64,000 nucleotides of DNA from Thiocapsa sp. (GCF_018399035.1 NZ_CP073760.1:930001-994000), one strand, 5' to 3'; numbered from the stretch's first letter, positions 43,746 to 52,590 are shown. The notes: generated by a model not told the origin, from the sequence alone. Translations and numbers: made by a program.

Positions 43746-45614
43746 ATGAGTGAATCGAGATTCACGCCGATCGATCGTCGACGCTTTCTCGCCGCCGTGT
43801 TGGCGGGCTCGTCCGGGTTGAGCTGGTCCGCTTCGACACGATCCGGCGCAGCGCCTCGCGCGGACCCGCCTGCCTCTGCCTCTGCAACCGCACTCGCACC
43901 CGATACGAACGCGCACGTGCGCGCCATCCGTGATGCCTTGACGCCGCAAATCATCCAGGCGCAGGCCCGTTTCAAGATCCCGGCACTCAGTCTGGCGCTG
44001 GTCAACACCGATCGGGTCCTCTGGGCCGAAGGCTACGGTCTGGCCGATGTCGAGGCCGGAATCGCCGCCACCGCCGCGACCCGCTACCGCGCCGGCTCGC
44101 TGGCCAAGCCCCTCACCGCCGTTGCCGTCATGCAGCTGGTCGAGTCCGGGCGGATCGATCTGGATCAGCCCCTGTCGGCCTATCTCGAGGGGTTTTCCGT
44201 ACGCACGCGCATCGACGGCCCGAACGCGCCCGTGAGTGTTCGAAGTCTGCTCTGCCACCACAGCGGTCTGCCGACCGACCTGACCAAGGGGATGTGGACG
44301 GACGAGCCCTTTACGCGCGTCGTCGAGTCACTGCGCGAGGAGTACGCCGCCTTTGCGCCCGAGCTGGTCTTCTCCTATTCCAACCTCGGCTACAGTCTTC
44401 TGGGCCATCTCGTCGAAACGGTTTCGGGTCAGCCCTTCGAGCGCTATATGGACGCCCATGTGTTCGGCCCGCTGCGCATGACCGACACCCGCTTCCTCGC
44501 GCGGGCCTCGCCCGCGAGCGCCCGCGGATACCGCGAGGGCGCGCCGATCACGCTCTTGCCGGTGCGCGATCTGCCGGCCCACGGCATCGAGACCTCCGCT
44601 GCCGACCTGAGTCGTCTGATGTGTGCGCTGCTCGGCGGCGGAGTGCTCGAGGGTCACCAGATCCTCGCCCCGAGCACGGTGGAGGCGATGTCCGAGGTCC
44701 AGAACCCGGACAACCTCCTGGACATGGAGATCTTCAACGGCTTGGGCTGGTTTCTCGAGCAGGACACGATCCCGAGTTGCGGGCGCGTGCTCCGCCACGG
44801 CGCCACCACGCCCGGATTCGCGGGCGAGTGCATCCTCTTGCCCGAGGAGGGTTTGGGCATTGCCGTGTTGGCCAATGCCGACGGTGCGCGCAGCGTGATC
44901 AAACGGTTGGCCGAGGAGACCCTGAGCCGCGTGTTGAGCGCCGCGCCTCAGCCGGTCTCCGCGCAGCTGTTCCTGGCGCCGGCCGAGCGCTCGCCGGGGC
45001 CGGCGCCCGTCATGGCACTCGAAGGCGACTATGCCACCGATCTGGGCCTGATCGCCTTTCGACCCGAGCAAGCCACCCTCTGCGCCTGCCTCTCGGGCGA
45101 TACCTTCGGACTCGTGCCGCTGCCCGAGGGCTGGTTCGGGATCGCGCCGGACAGTGTCGAGACCTTGCCCCCCGCCTTTCGCCCGCTCGCCGACATGCAG
45201 TTTCAGACCCAACAGCGTGACGGGCGCGACGTGGTGATCGCGCGACGCGGCGATCGCGAGATGCTGCTCGGGGAGAAGGCGCCTGCACCCGAGACGAGCC
45301 CGTCCTGGGGTGCGCGTGTCGGCACCTACGCGATCCTCAACGCCGATCCCGGTTTTCCGATTGTCGATGTCGAGCTCAAGCTGCGCGAAGGCCATCTGTG
45401 CTTCAGCTACCGCATGCCGTATCTCACCGCCGCGGCGATTCAGGTGCCTCTGCGGGCGGTCTCCGAGAACGAGGCGATCATCCTCGGGCTCGGACGGACC
45501 CGCGGCGAGACCCTGCGGATGGTGCGCGATGCGGCCGGCGAGGAGCGGCTGCGTTTCTCGGGGCTGATCGGACGCAGAACAACGGCGGCTCCGGGCATGG
45601 GCGGGGGTGCATGA
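43746..45614 (+). CDS. Beta-lactamase / class C PBP-fold serine hydrolase, exported
   Basis: 622 residues from ATG 43746. The N-terminus SRFTPIDRRRFLAAVLAGSSG is a Tat-like signal (RRR-FLA then a weakly hydrophobic stretch). The catalytic domain has SxxK at Ser118-Lys121 (AGSLAKPLTAVAV), YSN in FSYSNLGYSLLG, and HGATTPGF as the KTG/HxG-like third motif. The C-terminal 200 residues form a beta-rich extension. Such enzymes are D-alanyl-D-alanine peptidases or esterases acting in the periplasm; antibiotic resistance is not implied. The alternative start at 43626 extends into the hairpin and was rejected. Confidence 0.9.
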   Translation: MSESRFTPIDRRRFLAAVLAGSSGLSWSASTRSGAAPRADPPASASATALAPDTNAHVRAIRDALTPQIIQAQARFKIPALSLALVNTDRVLWAEGYGLADVEAGIAATAATRYRAGSLAKPLTAVAVMQLVESGRIDLDQPLSAYLEGFSVRTRIDGPNAPVSVRSLLCHHSGLPTDLTKGMWTDEPFTRVVESLREEYAAFAPELVFSYSNLGYSLLGHLVETVSGQPFERYMDAHVFGPLRMTDTRFLARASPASARGYREGAPITLLPVRDLPAHGIETSAADLSRLMCALLGGGVLEGHQILAPSTVEAMSEVQNPDNLLDMEIFNGLGWFLEQDTIPSCGRVLRHGATTPGFAGECILLPEEGLGIAVLANADGARSVIKRLAEETLSRVLSAAPQPVSAQLFLAPAERSPGPAPVMALEGDYATDLGLIAFRPEQATLCACLSGDTFGLVPLPEGWFGIAPDSVETLPPAFRPLADMQFQTQQRDGRDVVIARRGDREMLLGEKAPAPETSPSWGARVGTYAILNADPGFPIVDVELKLREGHLCFSYRMPYLTAAAIQVPLRAVSENEAIILGLGRTRGETLRMVRDAAGEERLRFSGLIGRRTTAAPGMGGGA

Positions 45615-45798
45615 GTCGGAAGAGGATCACGCTGTTTCCCGGGGAGCATCGAGCCGGGCCTGACCTGATCCCGCCGCGTTTTGATCTCGCCGGATCCTGC
45701 ATGCGTCGGGCAGAAAACCGTAGGCGGCGACCGGAGTCGATATCGCTTTCCGGGTTCTGCATCCGCTGAACGGTCGGATCCGGCTCGCTCGTCACGGT

Positions 45799-46650
45799 TC
45801 AACGCGGGCAGATTCCGAGCAGGTTCCTCACACGTTTCCAGGGTTGCAGGGTCACGGGAGCCCGGTCGGCGCCGCGGTCGAAGAAGAATCCGGTCGAGGA
45901 TCCGCCGTCGAGGTTGATGGCGCGATCGACCCGCCACGGCGTCAGGGCGTCCGGGGACGCAAGGATGGCACCGAGCTCGGCGAGGGTGAGACTGCTCGGG
46001 GTCGCACCGATGACCCAGTGTCCGCGCCAATCCGTGGCGACGAAGGTGCGGCGCCGCGGATCGGAGGCGGACAGGCCCCGCACCGGGCGTGCGTTTTCCA
46101 CGAGATAGGGTCCGCTCTGCAATAAGGCGGTGATGCCCGGGTGATCTTGGAATCGGCCACGCCGGACGAGGTGGATGCCGCGCTCGTCGCTGTAGATCAC
46201 GCCGCTCAGGAGTTTCGCCGTCTCGAAGCGGTTGATCCGCTCTCCTTTGGACATCACGAGCCCTGCTGGTTGCCAATCCGGATGGAAGAAGCCGCCGTTG
46301 ACCCCAGCAACACAGCCCTCGGCGCGGAAGGCCGCCTCCAGCGTCGGGTGAGCCGGTTCGGTACCGGACCCAAGATCGATGACCTCCAAGCGGAACGCCC
46401 GCGAGGTGAAGAAGGCGAGGTGTGCGGTGACCTGTTTGCCGTCGGACGGGCGCACCGCGGTGTGCTTGGCGTAGGCGAGGTCGACGGTGACGTCCTGTCG
46501 CTCCGACTCCCCGGTGGGCATCCAGTCGGCGGCGAGCGCGTTCGCGGCGAGCAGCAGAAGGACCCAGAGCAATAGGCCCGGGGACGCTTGACGCGGGCTG
46601 AAGGACCTCCGCACGCGACCAGCTCGCTCTCGTCGGATCGTCGTCCTCAT
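45799..46650 (-). CDS. DUF2233 / phosphodiester glycosidase-like exported protein
   Basis: 283 residues counted from Met at 46650. It has a signal-anchor or signal peptide (GLLLWVLLLLAANALA), then VNGGFFHPDWQPAGLVMSKGE, LLQSGPYLVENARPVRG, RRRTFVATDWRGHWVIG and AINLDGGSSTGFFF, all typical of the NAGPA-like DUF2233 family. The frame is open upstream into a broken ArsR-rhodanese sequence, so the two would be read as one 451-residue protein from 47154. The native start is probably Met 46650. Predicted periplasmic; substrate unknown. Confidence 0.85.
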   Translation of the reverse strand: MRTTIRRERAGRVRRSFSPRQASPGLLLWVLLLLAANALAADWMPTGESERQDVTVDLAYAKHTAVRPSDGKQVTAHLAFFTSRAFRLEVIDLGSGTEPAHPTLEAAFRAEGCVAGVNGGFFHPDWQPAGLVMSKGERINRFETAKLLSGVIYSDERGIHLVRRGRFQDHPGITALLQSGPYLVENARPVRGLSASDPRRRTFVATDWRGHWVIGATPSSLTLAELGAILASPDALTPWRVDRAINLDGGSSTGFFFDRGADRAPVTLQPWKRVRNLLGICPR

Positions 46651-47154
46651 CGGGGACGCCGATGGGGTCCCCGACACCGGTGCCCTGTGGTCCACATCAA
46701 CCCCGTCGACCGGCAATCCGGCCCGTCGCCACTCGGGCAGAGCGTCCCGGAGTCGCCTCGCCTGAAACCGCGCTGCGCGCAAGCGCGCCACGGCTTCGCA
46801 GGACAGCACGCACCAGGGACCTCGGCAGTAGGCCACGACCTCGCGATCTTCCGGGAGCTCGCTCAGCCGGCTTTCCAACTGATCGAGCGGGACGTTCAGT
46901 GCACCCACGACATGCCCCTGCTGCAGATGCTTGGAGGTATTGGCGATCGAGAGACCTGCGGTACGGGCAAGATCCTCGACGTTGCGCTCGCCCTGCGCCA
47001 GGACATCCAGCAGCTCCAAGCGTGCGGCACTCGCGAGACCGCGGGCGATGAGCGCGAGATGCTCGAACAGGGCCTGTTTGGGGGCCCCCTCGGGGGCCGG
47101 ACCGAGGGGTGGATTGGAGGCCCGATGCGGGATGCAGGCTTTGGGCATGTCCAA
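46651..47154 (-). pseudogene. ArsR-rhodanese fusion protein with internal deletion, read through into DUF2233
   Basis: From ATG 47154, residues 28-78 are the first half of an ArsR-type winged helix (ALFEHLALIARGLASAARLELLDVL, AGLSIANTSKHLQ). At that point the sequence jumps without a frame change into the second half of a rhodanese domain (GHVVGALNVPLDQLESRLSELP, VVAYCRGPWCVLSCEAVARL, with the active-site Cys). Normal members of this family have the HTH wing, a linker and the rhodanese N-terminal strands in between, roughly 70-80 residues. The stop codon is also missing, and the frame continues into the DUF2233 gene. An in-frame deletion near 46915-46925 explains the first part. Regulatory activity is unlikely. 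Confidence 0.75.
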
Positions 47155-47387
47155 CGTGCTCCGATGCAGATGAAGGCGCGACGGCGGGGTTGTTCGAGGT
47201 CCGGCGAGCGGTCAGTATAGGTTCCGGTCGGCCGCTGGGGGCGATAGACGGCTCCGAGGTTTCGAGGCGCCGGCTTCTTTCAGCCCACCGCAGACCGTCC
47301 CGCCGGCGGACCCGACTCCGGGCAGACCGCCGGGATGCGCCGCAGCCACACCGGGCCGATCGGCTCGACTACGGAGAGCATTAGCCT

Positions 47388-48002
47388 GTGCGATTCATCC
47401 TTCAAACCGGTCCGAACGGCACGCATTCCTGCCGCCTGTCCGTCCGTTACGCCGCGGCGGCCGCCGCCTTCGTCGCTGTCATGGGCGCCCCTGCGATCAG
47501 CGCGGAGCCCGTCCGCATCGATCCGGAAACAGGTGCGGCCACTTACGCGACCCAAGCCCACGGCGTGAGCATCTCGCTCACCCAACTCCTGCCCGACCAA
47601 GTCCGCGCCTTCTACGTCGCACGCGGCTTCGAGCTGGCCGATGCGGATGTCTTTGCCGGGGCCTGCGTCTATATGACCGTGCTGCGCAACGACACGGCGC
47701 CGGGCGAGCTCGACTTTCGCCTGTCCGACTGGGAGGTCCGACACAACGATGAGGTCCGGCTCCTTCCGCCGCTGGACGACTGGTCGGCGCAATGGGCTGC
47801 GCGCGGCGTGCCCGATGCGGCGCGTCTCGCCTTCCGATGGGCGCAATTCCCCGCCGAGCAAGCCTACGCGCCAGGGGAGTGGAATCAAGGCATGTTGGCC
47901 ACGGGGCTGCCGCCCGGCAGTCGCTTCGATCTGATCGCCCGCTGGACGATCGCGGACCAAACCTACGAGGGGAGACTCGACGATGTTCGTTGCACCGATT
48001 GA
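47388..48002 (+). CDS. Hypothetical exported protein, coupled to TlpA
   Basis: 204 residues. A likely signal peptide (YAAAAAAFVAVMGAPAISA) is followed by a soluble domain: HGVSISLTQLLPDQVRAFYVARGFELADAD, then CVYMTVLRNDT. It ends with a short Cys-containing tail (DDVRCTD). Two cysteines (in GACVYM and VRCTD) might form a disulfide. Its last 20 bases overlap the start of the TlpA-like gene, so both are probably exported partners, the thioredoxin acting on this protein or its ligand. I do not recognise the family. Confidence 0.72.
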   Translation: MRFILQTGPNGTHSCRLSVRYAAAAAAFVAVMGAPAISAEPVRIDPETGAATYATQAHGVSISLTQLLPDQVRAFYVARGFELADADVFAGACVYMTVLRNDTAPGELDFRLSDWEVRHNDEVRLLPPLDDWSAQWAARGVPDAARLAFRWAQFPAEQAYAPGEWNQGMLATGLPPGSRFDLIARWTIADQTYEGRLDDVRCTD

Positions 48003-48558
48003 CCGGATCCCCGCAGGCCGGTCGGTTTTGCCGGCCCTGCTCCTCTGCATCGGCACCGTCGGAGCCGTCGGCGCTGGCGGTGCCGCCGATCTACCGCCCC
48101 TGAGCCACCGGCTCACGGTGATCGAGGATCCCGCTCCGGCGCCGCCGCTGCGCCTGGAGGATATCGACGGGGTCGAGCACGATCTCGCCGACCTCAAAGG
48201 CCGGCTGGTCCTGGTGAACTTCTGGGCGACCTGGTGCCCGCCGTGCCGTCGCGAGATGCCGTCCATGGAGCGGTTGTATCAGCAGTTCAAGGAGCGCGGT
48301 CTGACGGTACTCGCCGTGGACGTCGGAGAGGACATGGACACCGTCTTCGCGTTCACGGGTCAGTTGGATCCGGCGCCGACCTTTCCGCTCCTGCTCGACA
48401 TCGATTCCAGCGCTGCGCAGGACTGGGGCGTGAAGGGTCTTCCCACCAGCTACGTGGTCGACCCGGAAGGCCGGGTGATCATCCGAGCCGTGGGCGGGAC
48501 CGAGTTCGACGATGCGGCGGCCGTGGAGCAGTTATTGCCTCATCTTCCGAAGCCTTGA
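47983..48558 (+). CDS. TlpA-like periplasmic thioredoxin-fold protein
   Basis: 191 residues. N-terminal signal or anchor (SVLPALLLCIGTVGAVGAGGAA) then a TlpA/ResA domain: LEDIDGVEHDLADLKGRLVLVNFWATWCPPCRREMPSM (CPPC motif), LTVLAVDVGEDMDTVFAF, LLLDIDSSAAQDWGVKGLPTSYVVDPEGRVI with the cis-Pro in GLPTS. It is a thiol-disulfide reductase in the periplasm, coupled to the upstream hypothetical gene. Confidence 0.93.
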   Translation: MFVAPIDRIPAGRSVLPALLLCIGTVGAVGAGGAADLPPLSHRLTVIEDPAPAPPLRLEDIDGVEHDLADLKGRLVLVNFWATWCPPCRREMPSMERLYQQFKERGLTVLAVDVGEDMDTVFAFTGQLDPAPTFPLLLDIDSSAAQDWGVKGLPTSYVVDPEGRVIIRAVGGTEFDDAAAVEQLLPHLPKP

Positions 48559-48684
48559 CGGCGTCCCGCGATGTCAATAGGTTCGAGCCCGAGGCTGACG
48601 AATGACGGCGGTCGGGATGGCGCGTCGCGATAGACAGGTCGATCTTGGAATGTCGATCCGCGGACGGACGACAAATCTCAAGGA

Positions 48685-49020
48685 TTATAAAGACGGCGAC
48701 CTCGACAGCTCCACCTGGTCGTAGGCACCGGACAGCGACAGCTCGGCCTCGACGACGCGCAGCGGGATGGATTCCGACGGATGCTGGTCGCTGCTCAGAC
48801 TCCAGGTCCCGTCCGGCTGGCGGAGGAGCAGCTCCGCCTGCATCCGATACTGCGACAGCAGCAGATAGGCCTGCAGGCTTTGGATGCTTCTATAGTGTCG
48901 GAATTTGTCGCTGCGGTCGTCGGCCTCGGTGGAGTCCGATAAGACCTCGACGATCAGGGTCGGATTGGTGACCAGGTCGCGCCGGCCGTCGTGGAACCGG
49001 CGCTCGCCGCAGATCACCAT
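48685..49020 (-). pseudogene. 5'-truncated copy of the Uma2 gene at 35 kb
   Basis: 111 codons matching residues about 90-193 of the Uma2 protein at 35151-35732 (MVICGER-FHDGRRD, VEVLSDSTEA-DR-DKFRHYRS, ESIPLRVVEAELSL), with only about fifteen substitutions. The 5' half is missing: the similarity begins at an internal Met codon whose first base abuts the stop codon of the Uma2 gene at 49021. It therefore looks like a recombination junction between two Uma2 genes. The core Glu and Lys are kept but the N-terminal fold is absent, so it is probably inactive. Confidence 0.8.
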
Positions 49021-49587
49021 TCATGCCAGGTCGCCGAACAGCAGGCCCAAGTCGATCTCGATCGCTTCGAACGGCGGGATGCGCGCCTTGGCCGCGATCT
49101 CGTCCGGGCCTTCGGCCGTGAACACGGCACGATATCCGCCGGCATCCAGGGCATAGGCGATCAGCGCCCGGTCCTCGGGAGCGACAATCCAATAGAAGGG
49201 AACCCCGGCACGCTGCAGCCGCAGGAAGTGCGTGACCGTGTCCTTGCGCTCGTGGCCAGGGGAGAGGATCTCGCAGACCCAGTCCGGCAGCACGGTGATG
49301 ACGCCGGAAGGGCGCTCCGGCAGCCGCTCCTTGCGCCAGCCGGCCAGGTCGTGGCTGGGACAATGGTGCTCGTTGTAACGGACACTGATCTCGGGGACGA
49401 TCCACCAACCGCCGGGTTGCCGTTGCATGACGAGCGGGAATGATTGGCCAATCAGCGCGGTCTGCACCTGGCCATGCTCGAAACGACTCATCGGCCGCTG
49501 CACGATCTCGCCGTCGATCAGCTCAACGTGCTCGTCGCCGGGCCAGGCCAGCAGGTCGTCGATGGTGAGAAATCGTTGCGCTTCCAT
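49021..49587 (-). CDS. Uma2-family (DUF820) PD-(D/E)XK-fold protein
   Basis: 188 residues, complete. Landmarks: LTIDDLLAWPGDEHVELIDGEIVQRP, SHDLAGWRKERLPE (core Asp) and PDWVCEILSPGHERKDTVTHFLRLQRAGVPFYWIV (core Glu and Lys). The sequence belongs to a different Uma2 subgroup from the 35 kb copy. Its stop is immediately followed by the truncated fragment described above. The role of the family in the cell is unsettled. Confidence 0.87.
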   Translation of the reverse strand: MEAQRFLTIDDLLAWPGDEHVELIDGEIVQRPMSRFEHGQVQTALIGQSFPLVMQRQPGGWWIVPEISVRYNEHHCPSHDLAGWRKERLPERPSGVITVLPDWVCEILSPGHERKDTVTHFLRLQRAGVPFYWIVAPEDRALIAYALDAGGYRAVFTAEGPDEIAAKARIPPFEAIEIDLGLLFGDLA

Positions 49588-49672
49588 CAGATGTTGCTCG
49601 CAAGTCAGTCGGTGAGGGTTTCGATCGCGGGATCCAGCTTAAACCGCGCCCAGTGCGGTATGCGATGTTTTT

Positions 49673-49708
49673 GGATGGGATCGGCCCCGGCGGATTTCAG
49701 AACCGCTG
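49673..49708. repeat. Dispersed 36-base repeat, copy 2
   Basis: Matches 15699-15734 at about 29 of 36 positions (here starting GGATGGGATCGGCCCCGGC). It contains the stop codon that now ends the nuclease remnant at 49697-49837, so the element appears to mark the point where that gene was cut. CTTAAACCGCGCC lies at 49638-49650. Confidence 0.55.
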
Positions 49709-49837
49709 CAGCCGGCTCGCCGGCTCGCTGACCTGGCCGGGCTGCCCGACCAGCGCCTTGACCAGGCTGTCGTTGAGCGCGCTTTCGACCTCCAGATTCG
49801 GGTAGCCCAGGGTGTATTCGAGCCGCGCACCGAACAT
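49697..49837 (-). pseudogene. Remnant of an AAA-ATPase/PD-(D/E)XK nuclease-superfamily protein (DUF1703 type)
   Basis: 46 codons from an internal Met: MFGARLEYTLGYPNLEVESA, then LNDSLVKALVGQPG and SRLQRF before the stop. The 'TL-YPN-EVE-ALNDSLVKALVG' pattern is the linker segment joining the ATPase and nuclease parts in the DUF1703-type family, so only a small middle piece is left. Both ends are lost: upstream sequence is unrelated and the 3' end stops inside a dispersed repeat. Confidence 0.55.
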
Positions 49838-49918
49838 TCAACGCATCGGTGGATGATGGGCTGACGATCTGCCAGTATCGGTCTCACCAGGCCATCCCGG
49901 CAGTCGGAGGCACACCCC

Positions 49919-50785
49919 TTGGACAGCTTTATCCAGACCCACGAGGCGACGATCCGCCTTGTGTTTTTCTTCGGCATCTTCGCGCTCATGGCGATTTGGG
50001 AAGTGCGCGCCCCACGCCGCGCCCGGACACTGACCCGACTGCAACGCTGGACCAGCAACCTGGGGCTGGTTGTCTTGAATACGGTCGTGCTGCGCATCCT
50101 GTTTCCCGCCGCGGCGGTCGGGATGGCACTCTTCACGAGTGCGCAGGGGTGGGGGCTGCTCAACGCGATCGCGCTGCCGGGCTGGCTCGCGGTGCTCATT
50201 GCCGTCGTCGTGCTCGACTTCGTCATCTGGGTGCAGCACGTGCTGTTCCATGCCGTGCCCGCGCTGTGGCGGCTGCACCGGGTCCATCATGCCGACCTGG
50301 ACTACGACCTGACTACCGGCGCGCGCTTCCACCCGATCGAGATCGTGCTGTCGATGCTGATCAAGTTCGCGACCATCGCGGCACTCGGCCCGCCGGTCGT
50401 CGCCGTCATCCTCTTCGAGGTCATCCTCAACGGCATGGCCATGTTCAATCATGCCAACGTGCGTCTCCCGCTCGGGGTCGACCGCGTCTTGCGTTGGTTC
50501 GTGGTGACACCCGACATGCACCGTGTCCATCACTCGATCGAGGACGACGAGACCAACTCCAACTTCGGCTTCAACCTGTCCTGGTGGGATCGCCTGCTCG
50601 GCACCTACCGTGATCAGCCGCGGGCCGGTCACGAAGGCATGACCATCGGGATCCGCGACCACCGCGATCCGCGCCGGGTCGATCGGCTCGACGGGATGCT
50701 GGTGCTGCCCTTCATCGGACCGGTGACCGATTATGCAATCAATCGGCGCCGCTGGGAGGATCAACCGCCGGATACGCGGCCATGA
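49919..50785 (+). CDS. Sterol desaturase / fatty-acid hydroxylase superfamily membrane protein
   Basis: 288 residues from a TTG start at 49919, supported by GGAGG eight bases upstream. Four or more membrane helices. Histidine motifs for a di-iron site: VQHVLFHAVPALWRLHRVHHAD, FNHANVRLP and DMHRVHHSIEDDETNSNFGF. NFGFNLSWWDRLLGTY is the conserved family end. Likely hydroxylates or desaturates a membrane lipid. Its stop overlaps the next gene (ATGA). Confidence 0.9.
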   Translation: MDSFIQTHEATIRLVFFFGIFALMAIWEVRAPRRARTLTRLQRWTSNLGLVVLNTVVLRILFPAAAVGMALFTSAQGWGLLNAIALPGWLAVLIAVVVLDFVIWVQHVLFHAVPALWRLHRVHHADLDYDLTTGARFHPIEIVLSMLIKFATIAALGPPVVAVILFEVILNGMAMFNHANVRLPLGVDRVLRWFVVTPDMHRVHHSIEDDETNSNFGFNLSWWDRLLGTYRDQPRAGHEGMTIGIRDHRDPRRVDRLDGMLVLPFIGPVTDYAINRRRWEDQPPDTRP

Positions 50786-51498
50786 GCAAACAGCTCGCGC
50801 GCCTGCTCGTCCTGTCGGCGCTCGGCGGCGTCATCGCCGTCGCGCTGCTGTACCGCGAGCAGCTCGATCCCGCGGCGATTCTGGCCTGGGTCGCCTCGGC
50901 AGGACCGGCGGGGCCACTGACCTTTATTCTGGTCTACGCCCTCGCTGCGGTCCTCTTTCTCCCCGGCTCGGTCCTGACGCTGGCGGGCGGCGCCTTGTTC
51001 GGTCCGCTGTGGGGCACCCTTTTCAATCTCATCGGCGCCTCGCTGGGCGCGGCGTTGGCCTTCCTCGTCTCGCGGTATCTGGTCGCCGATTGGGTCCGGC
51101 GGCGCGTCGGTGGACGTGCGAATCGACTGATCGAGGGCGTGGAAGCCGAAGGTTGGCGTTTCGTCGCCTTCACCCGTCTGGTACCGCTCTTCCCCTTCAA
51201 CCTGCTCAACTATGCGCTGGGGCTCACCCGCATCCCGTTCCTGCACTATGTCCTCGCGACCGCCGTCTGCATGGTGCCCGCGACTCTGGCCTTCACCTGG
51301 ATCGGCTTTGCCGGGCGTGAAGCTGCAGGCGGCGGGGAAGGGCTCATTCAAACCGGTCTGATTGCGCTCGGGCTGGTCGCGGCGGTTGCCTTCCTGCCGC
51401 GTCTGGTGATCCGACTGCGGGGTCGACCGACTCAGGACCCTCCATCGCCCGCACAGACGCCTGTCTCCTCGGACACCACAACGCCGCGACAGGAGTAA
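50782..51498 (+). CDS. TVP38/TMEM64 (DedA-like) membrane protein
   Basis: 238 residues, about six hydrophobic segments. Family landmarks: LFLPGSVLTLAGGALFGPLWGTL, AALAFLVSRYLVADWV, FTRLVPLFPFNLLNYALGLTRI. The same domain forms the N-terminus of the oxidoreductase fusion at 40709. A proline/threonine-rich tail ends the protein. Translationally coupled to the sterol-desaturase-family gene, so a shared role in membrane lipid handling is possible. Confidence 0.92.
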   Translation: MSKQLARLLVLSALGGVIAVALLYREQLDPAAILAWVASAGPAGPLTFILVYALAAVLFLPGSVLTLAGGALFGPLWGTLFNLIGASLGAALAFLVSRYLVADWVRRRVGGRANRLIEGVEAEGWRFVAFTRLVPLFPFNLLNYALGLTRIPFLHYVLATAVCMVPATLAFTWIGFAGREAAGGGEGLIQTGLIALGLVAAVAFLPRLVIRLRGRPTQDPPSPAQTPVSSDTTTPRQE

Positions 51499-51636
51499 TT
51501 CGTGGCGCACGTCTCCCGCCTCGGGATTGCAGTGGTCAGGCTGGATGCGGACGAAGCCGCGCGGGATATGGATACGCGGGTTTACTCGCATCGCCGAAAG
51601 CGCGCGGATCAGGACGATCCAAGCCATTGATATTAT

Positions 51637-51721
51637 TGGTGCGCGAGGGGGGACTCGAACCCCCACGGATTGCTCCGCTGGAACCTAAATCCAGTGCGTC
51701 TACCAGTTCCGCCACCCGCGC
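51637..51721 (-). tRNA. tRNA-Leu(UAG)
   Basis: On the minus strand the 5' end is GCGCGGGTGGCGGAACTGG, the D-arm region has GGTAGACGC, the anticodon stem-loop is CTGGA-TTTAGGT-TCCAG with anticodon TAG, a class II variable arm follows, the T-arm has GGTTCGAGTCC, and the acceptor strand ends TCGCGC-A-CCA with CCA encoded (51637-51639). All stems pair. Confidence 0.97.
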
Positions 51722-51774
51722 GCGCCGCTATTCTACTGCGGATCCGAGAAGAAGGTTAACTTTGGACGCAACGG

Positions 51775-51800
51775 CGAAAGGCGCCCGAAGGCGCCTTTCG
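51775..51800. terminator. Perfect hairpin between tRNA-Leu and soxL
   Basis: CGAAAGGCGCC-CGAA-GGCGCCTTTCG, an 11-base perfect stem with a 4-base loop. It lies 47 bases beyond the soxL stop and is the probable end of the soxXAKL transcript. No long T-run follows on the minus strand. Confidence 0.7.
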
Positions 51801-51846
51801 CGTTGTACCGCCGTTCGCCGCCTTGCGGATCGAACGGCGATACCGA

Positions 51847-52521
51847 TCAGGGCTTCACGGTCGTCAGACCGACACTGACCCAGTCCTGCATACCGCCGCG
51901 GTACCACTTGAGCTTATGCACCGGGTAGCCGAGACCTACCAAAGTCTTGATGTTGTCGGTGGACTGCCCGCACCAGATGCCGTTGCAGAAGAGGACGAGG
52001 GTCTTGGCGTTGGCGAAATCCCAACTGTTCGTCTCGGCGTCGAAGCGGCCGTCGAACTCGTCTGCGAGGATCTGTCGGAGCTCTTCGGCTTGCTCGGGTG
52101 TTTCGAAGGTTCCGGCGGCATCCGAGCTGATCTTGTTCCAAGGAATATTCATCGCGCCGGGGACGGTCCCGCGCATGGCCCAGTCGGGGGTGCGCGAGTC
52201 GACGACGAGGATGCTGTTGTCGCCCTTGGACTTGCGGTTCAGGTAGTCCAGAACCTCCAGTTCACCGATGGTGCCGACGCCGGGGAGGGCGACGATCGGC
52301 TGCACGCAGAACGGGGGGCATCCGCGATCGGTCTTTTGGAACATCGCGGGAAGGGTCGCGTCGCGGTCGTGACCGCGTTGAATGGTAACGGTCTGGCCGT
52401 TGTGAACGACATCCATGCTCTCGATGGTTGCCGAGATCCGGTTGTCGGCAGCGAGTAGGGTGCCGGGCAGGACGCTTGCAAGAACGATCAAAAGCGTTGC
52501 TGTGGTGGTCTTTTTCAGCAT
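51847..52521 (-). CDS. soxL: SoxL, periplasmic rhodanese-like sulfurtransferase
   Basis: 224 residues with a signal peptide (TATLLIVLASVLPGTLLA). Rhodanese core: ILVVDSRTPDWAMRGTVPGAMNIPW, and active-site loop LVLFCNGIWCGQSTDN with the nucleophilic Cys, followed by GYPVHKLKWYRGGMQDW. An additional N-terminal region contains CPPFC. It is the last gene of soxXAKL, the order known from Allochromatium vinosum, where the rhodanese SoxL is needed for efficient thiosulfate oxidation and thought to recycle the sulfur carrier SoxYZ. A terminator-like hairpin follows. Confidence 0.92.
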   Translation of the reverse strand: MLKKTTTATLLIVLASVLPGTLLAADNRISATIESMDVVHNGQTVTIQRGHDRDATLPAMFQKTDRGCPPFCVQPIVALPGVGTIGELEVLDYLNRKSKGDNSILVVDSRTPDWAMRGTVPGAMNIPWNKISSDAAGTFETPEQAEELRQILADEFDGRFDAETNSWDFANAKTLVLFCNGIWCGQSTDNIKTLVGLGYPVHKLKWYRGGMQDWVSVGLTTVKP

Positions 52522-52590
52522 CGATGGTCTCCTTGAATCCGATTTGAAAAGGGTCGGCCGTCACGGGTCTGATGCGACCCGCTCATCCCG

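Noticed and set aside
43746..45614. Serine hydrolase considered as a beta-lactamase resistance gene
   Set aside because: SxxK, YSN and HxG are shared by class C PBPs and esterases; 622 residues with a long C-terminal domain is unlike resistance enzymes.
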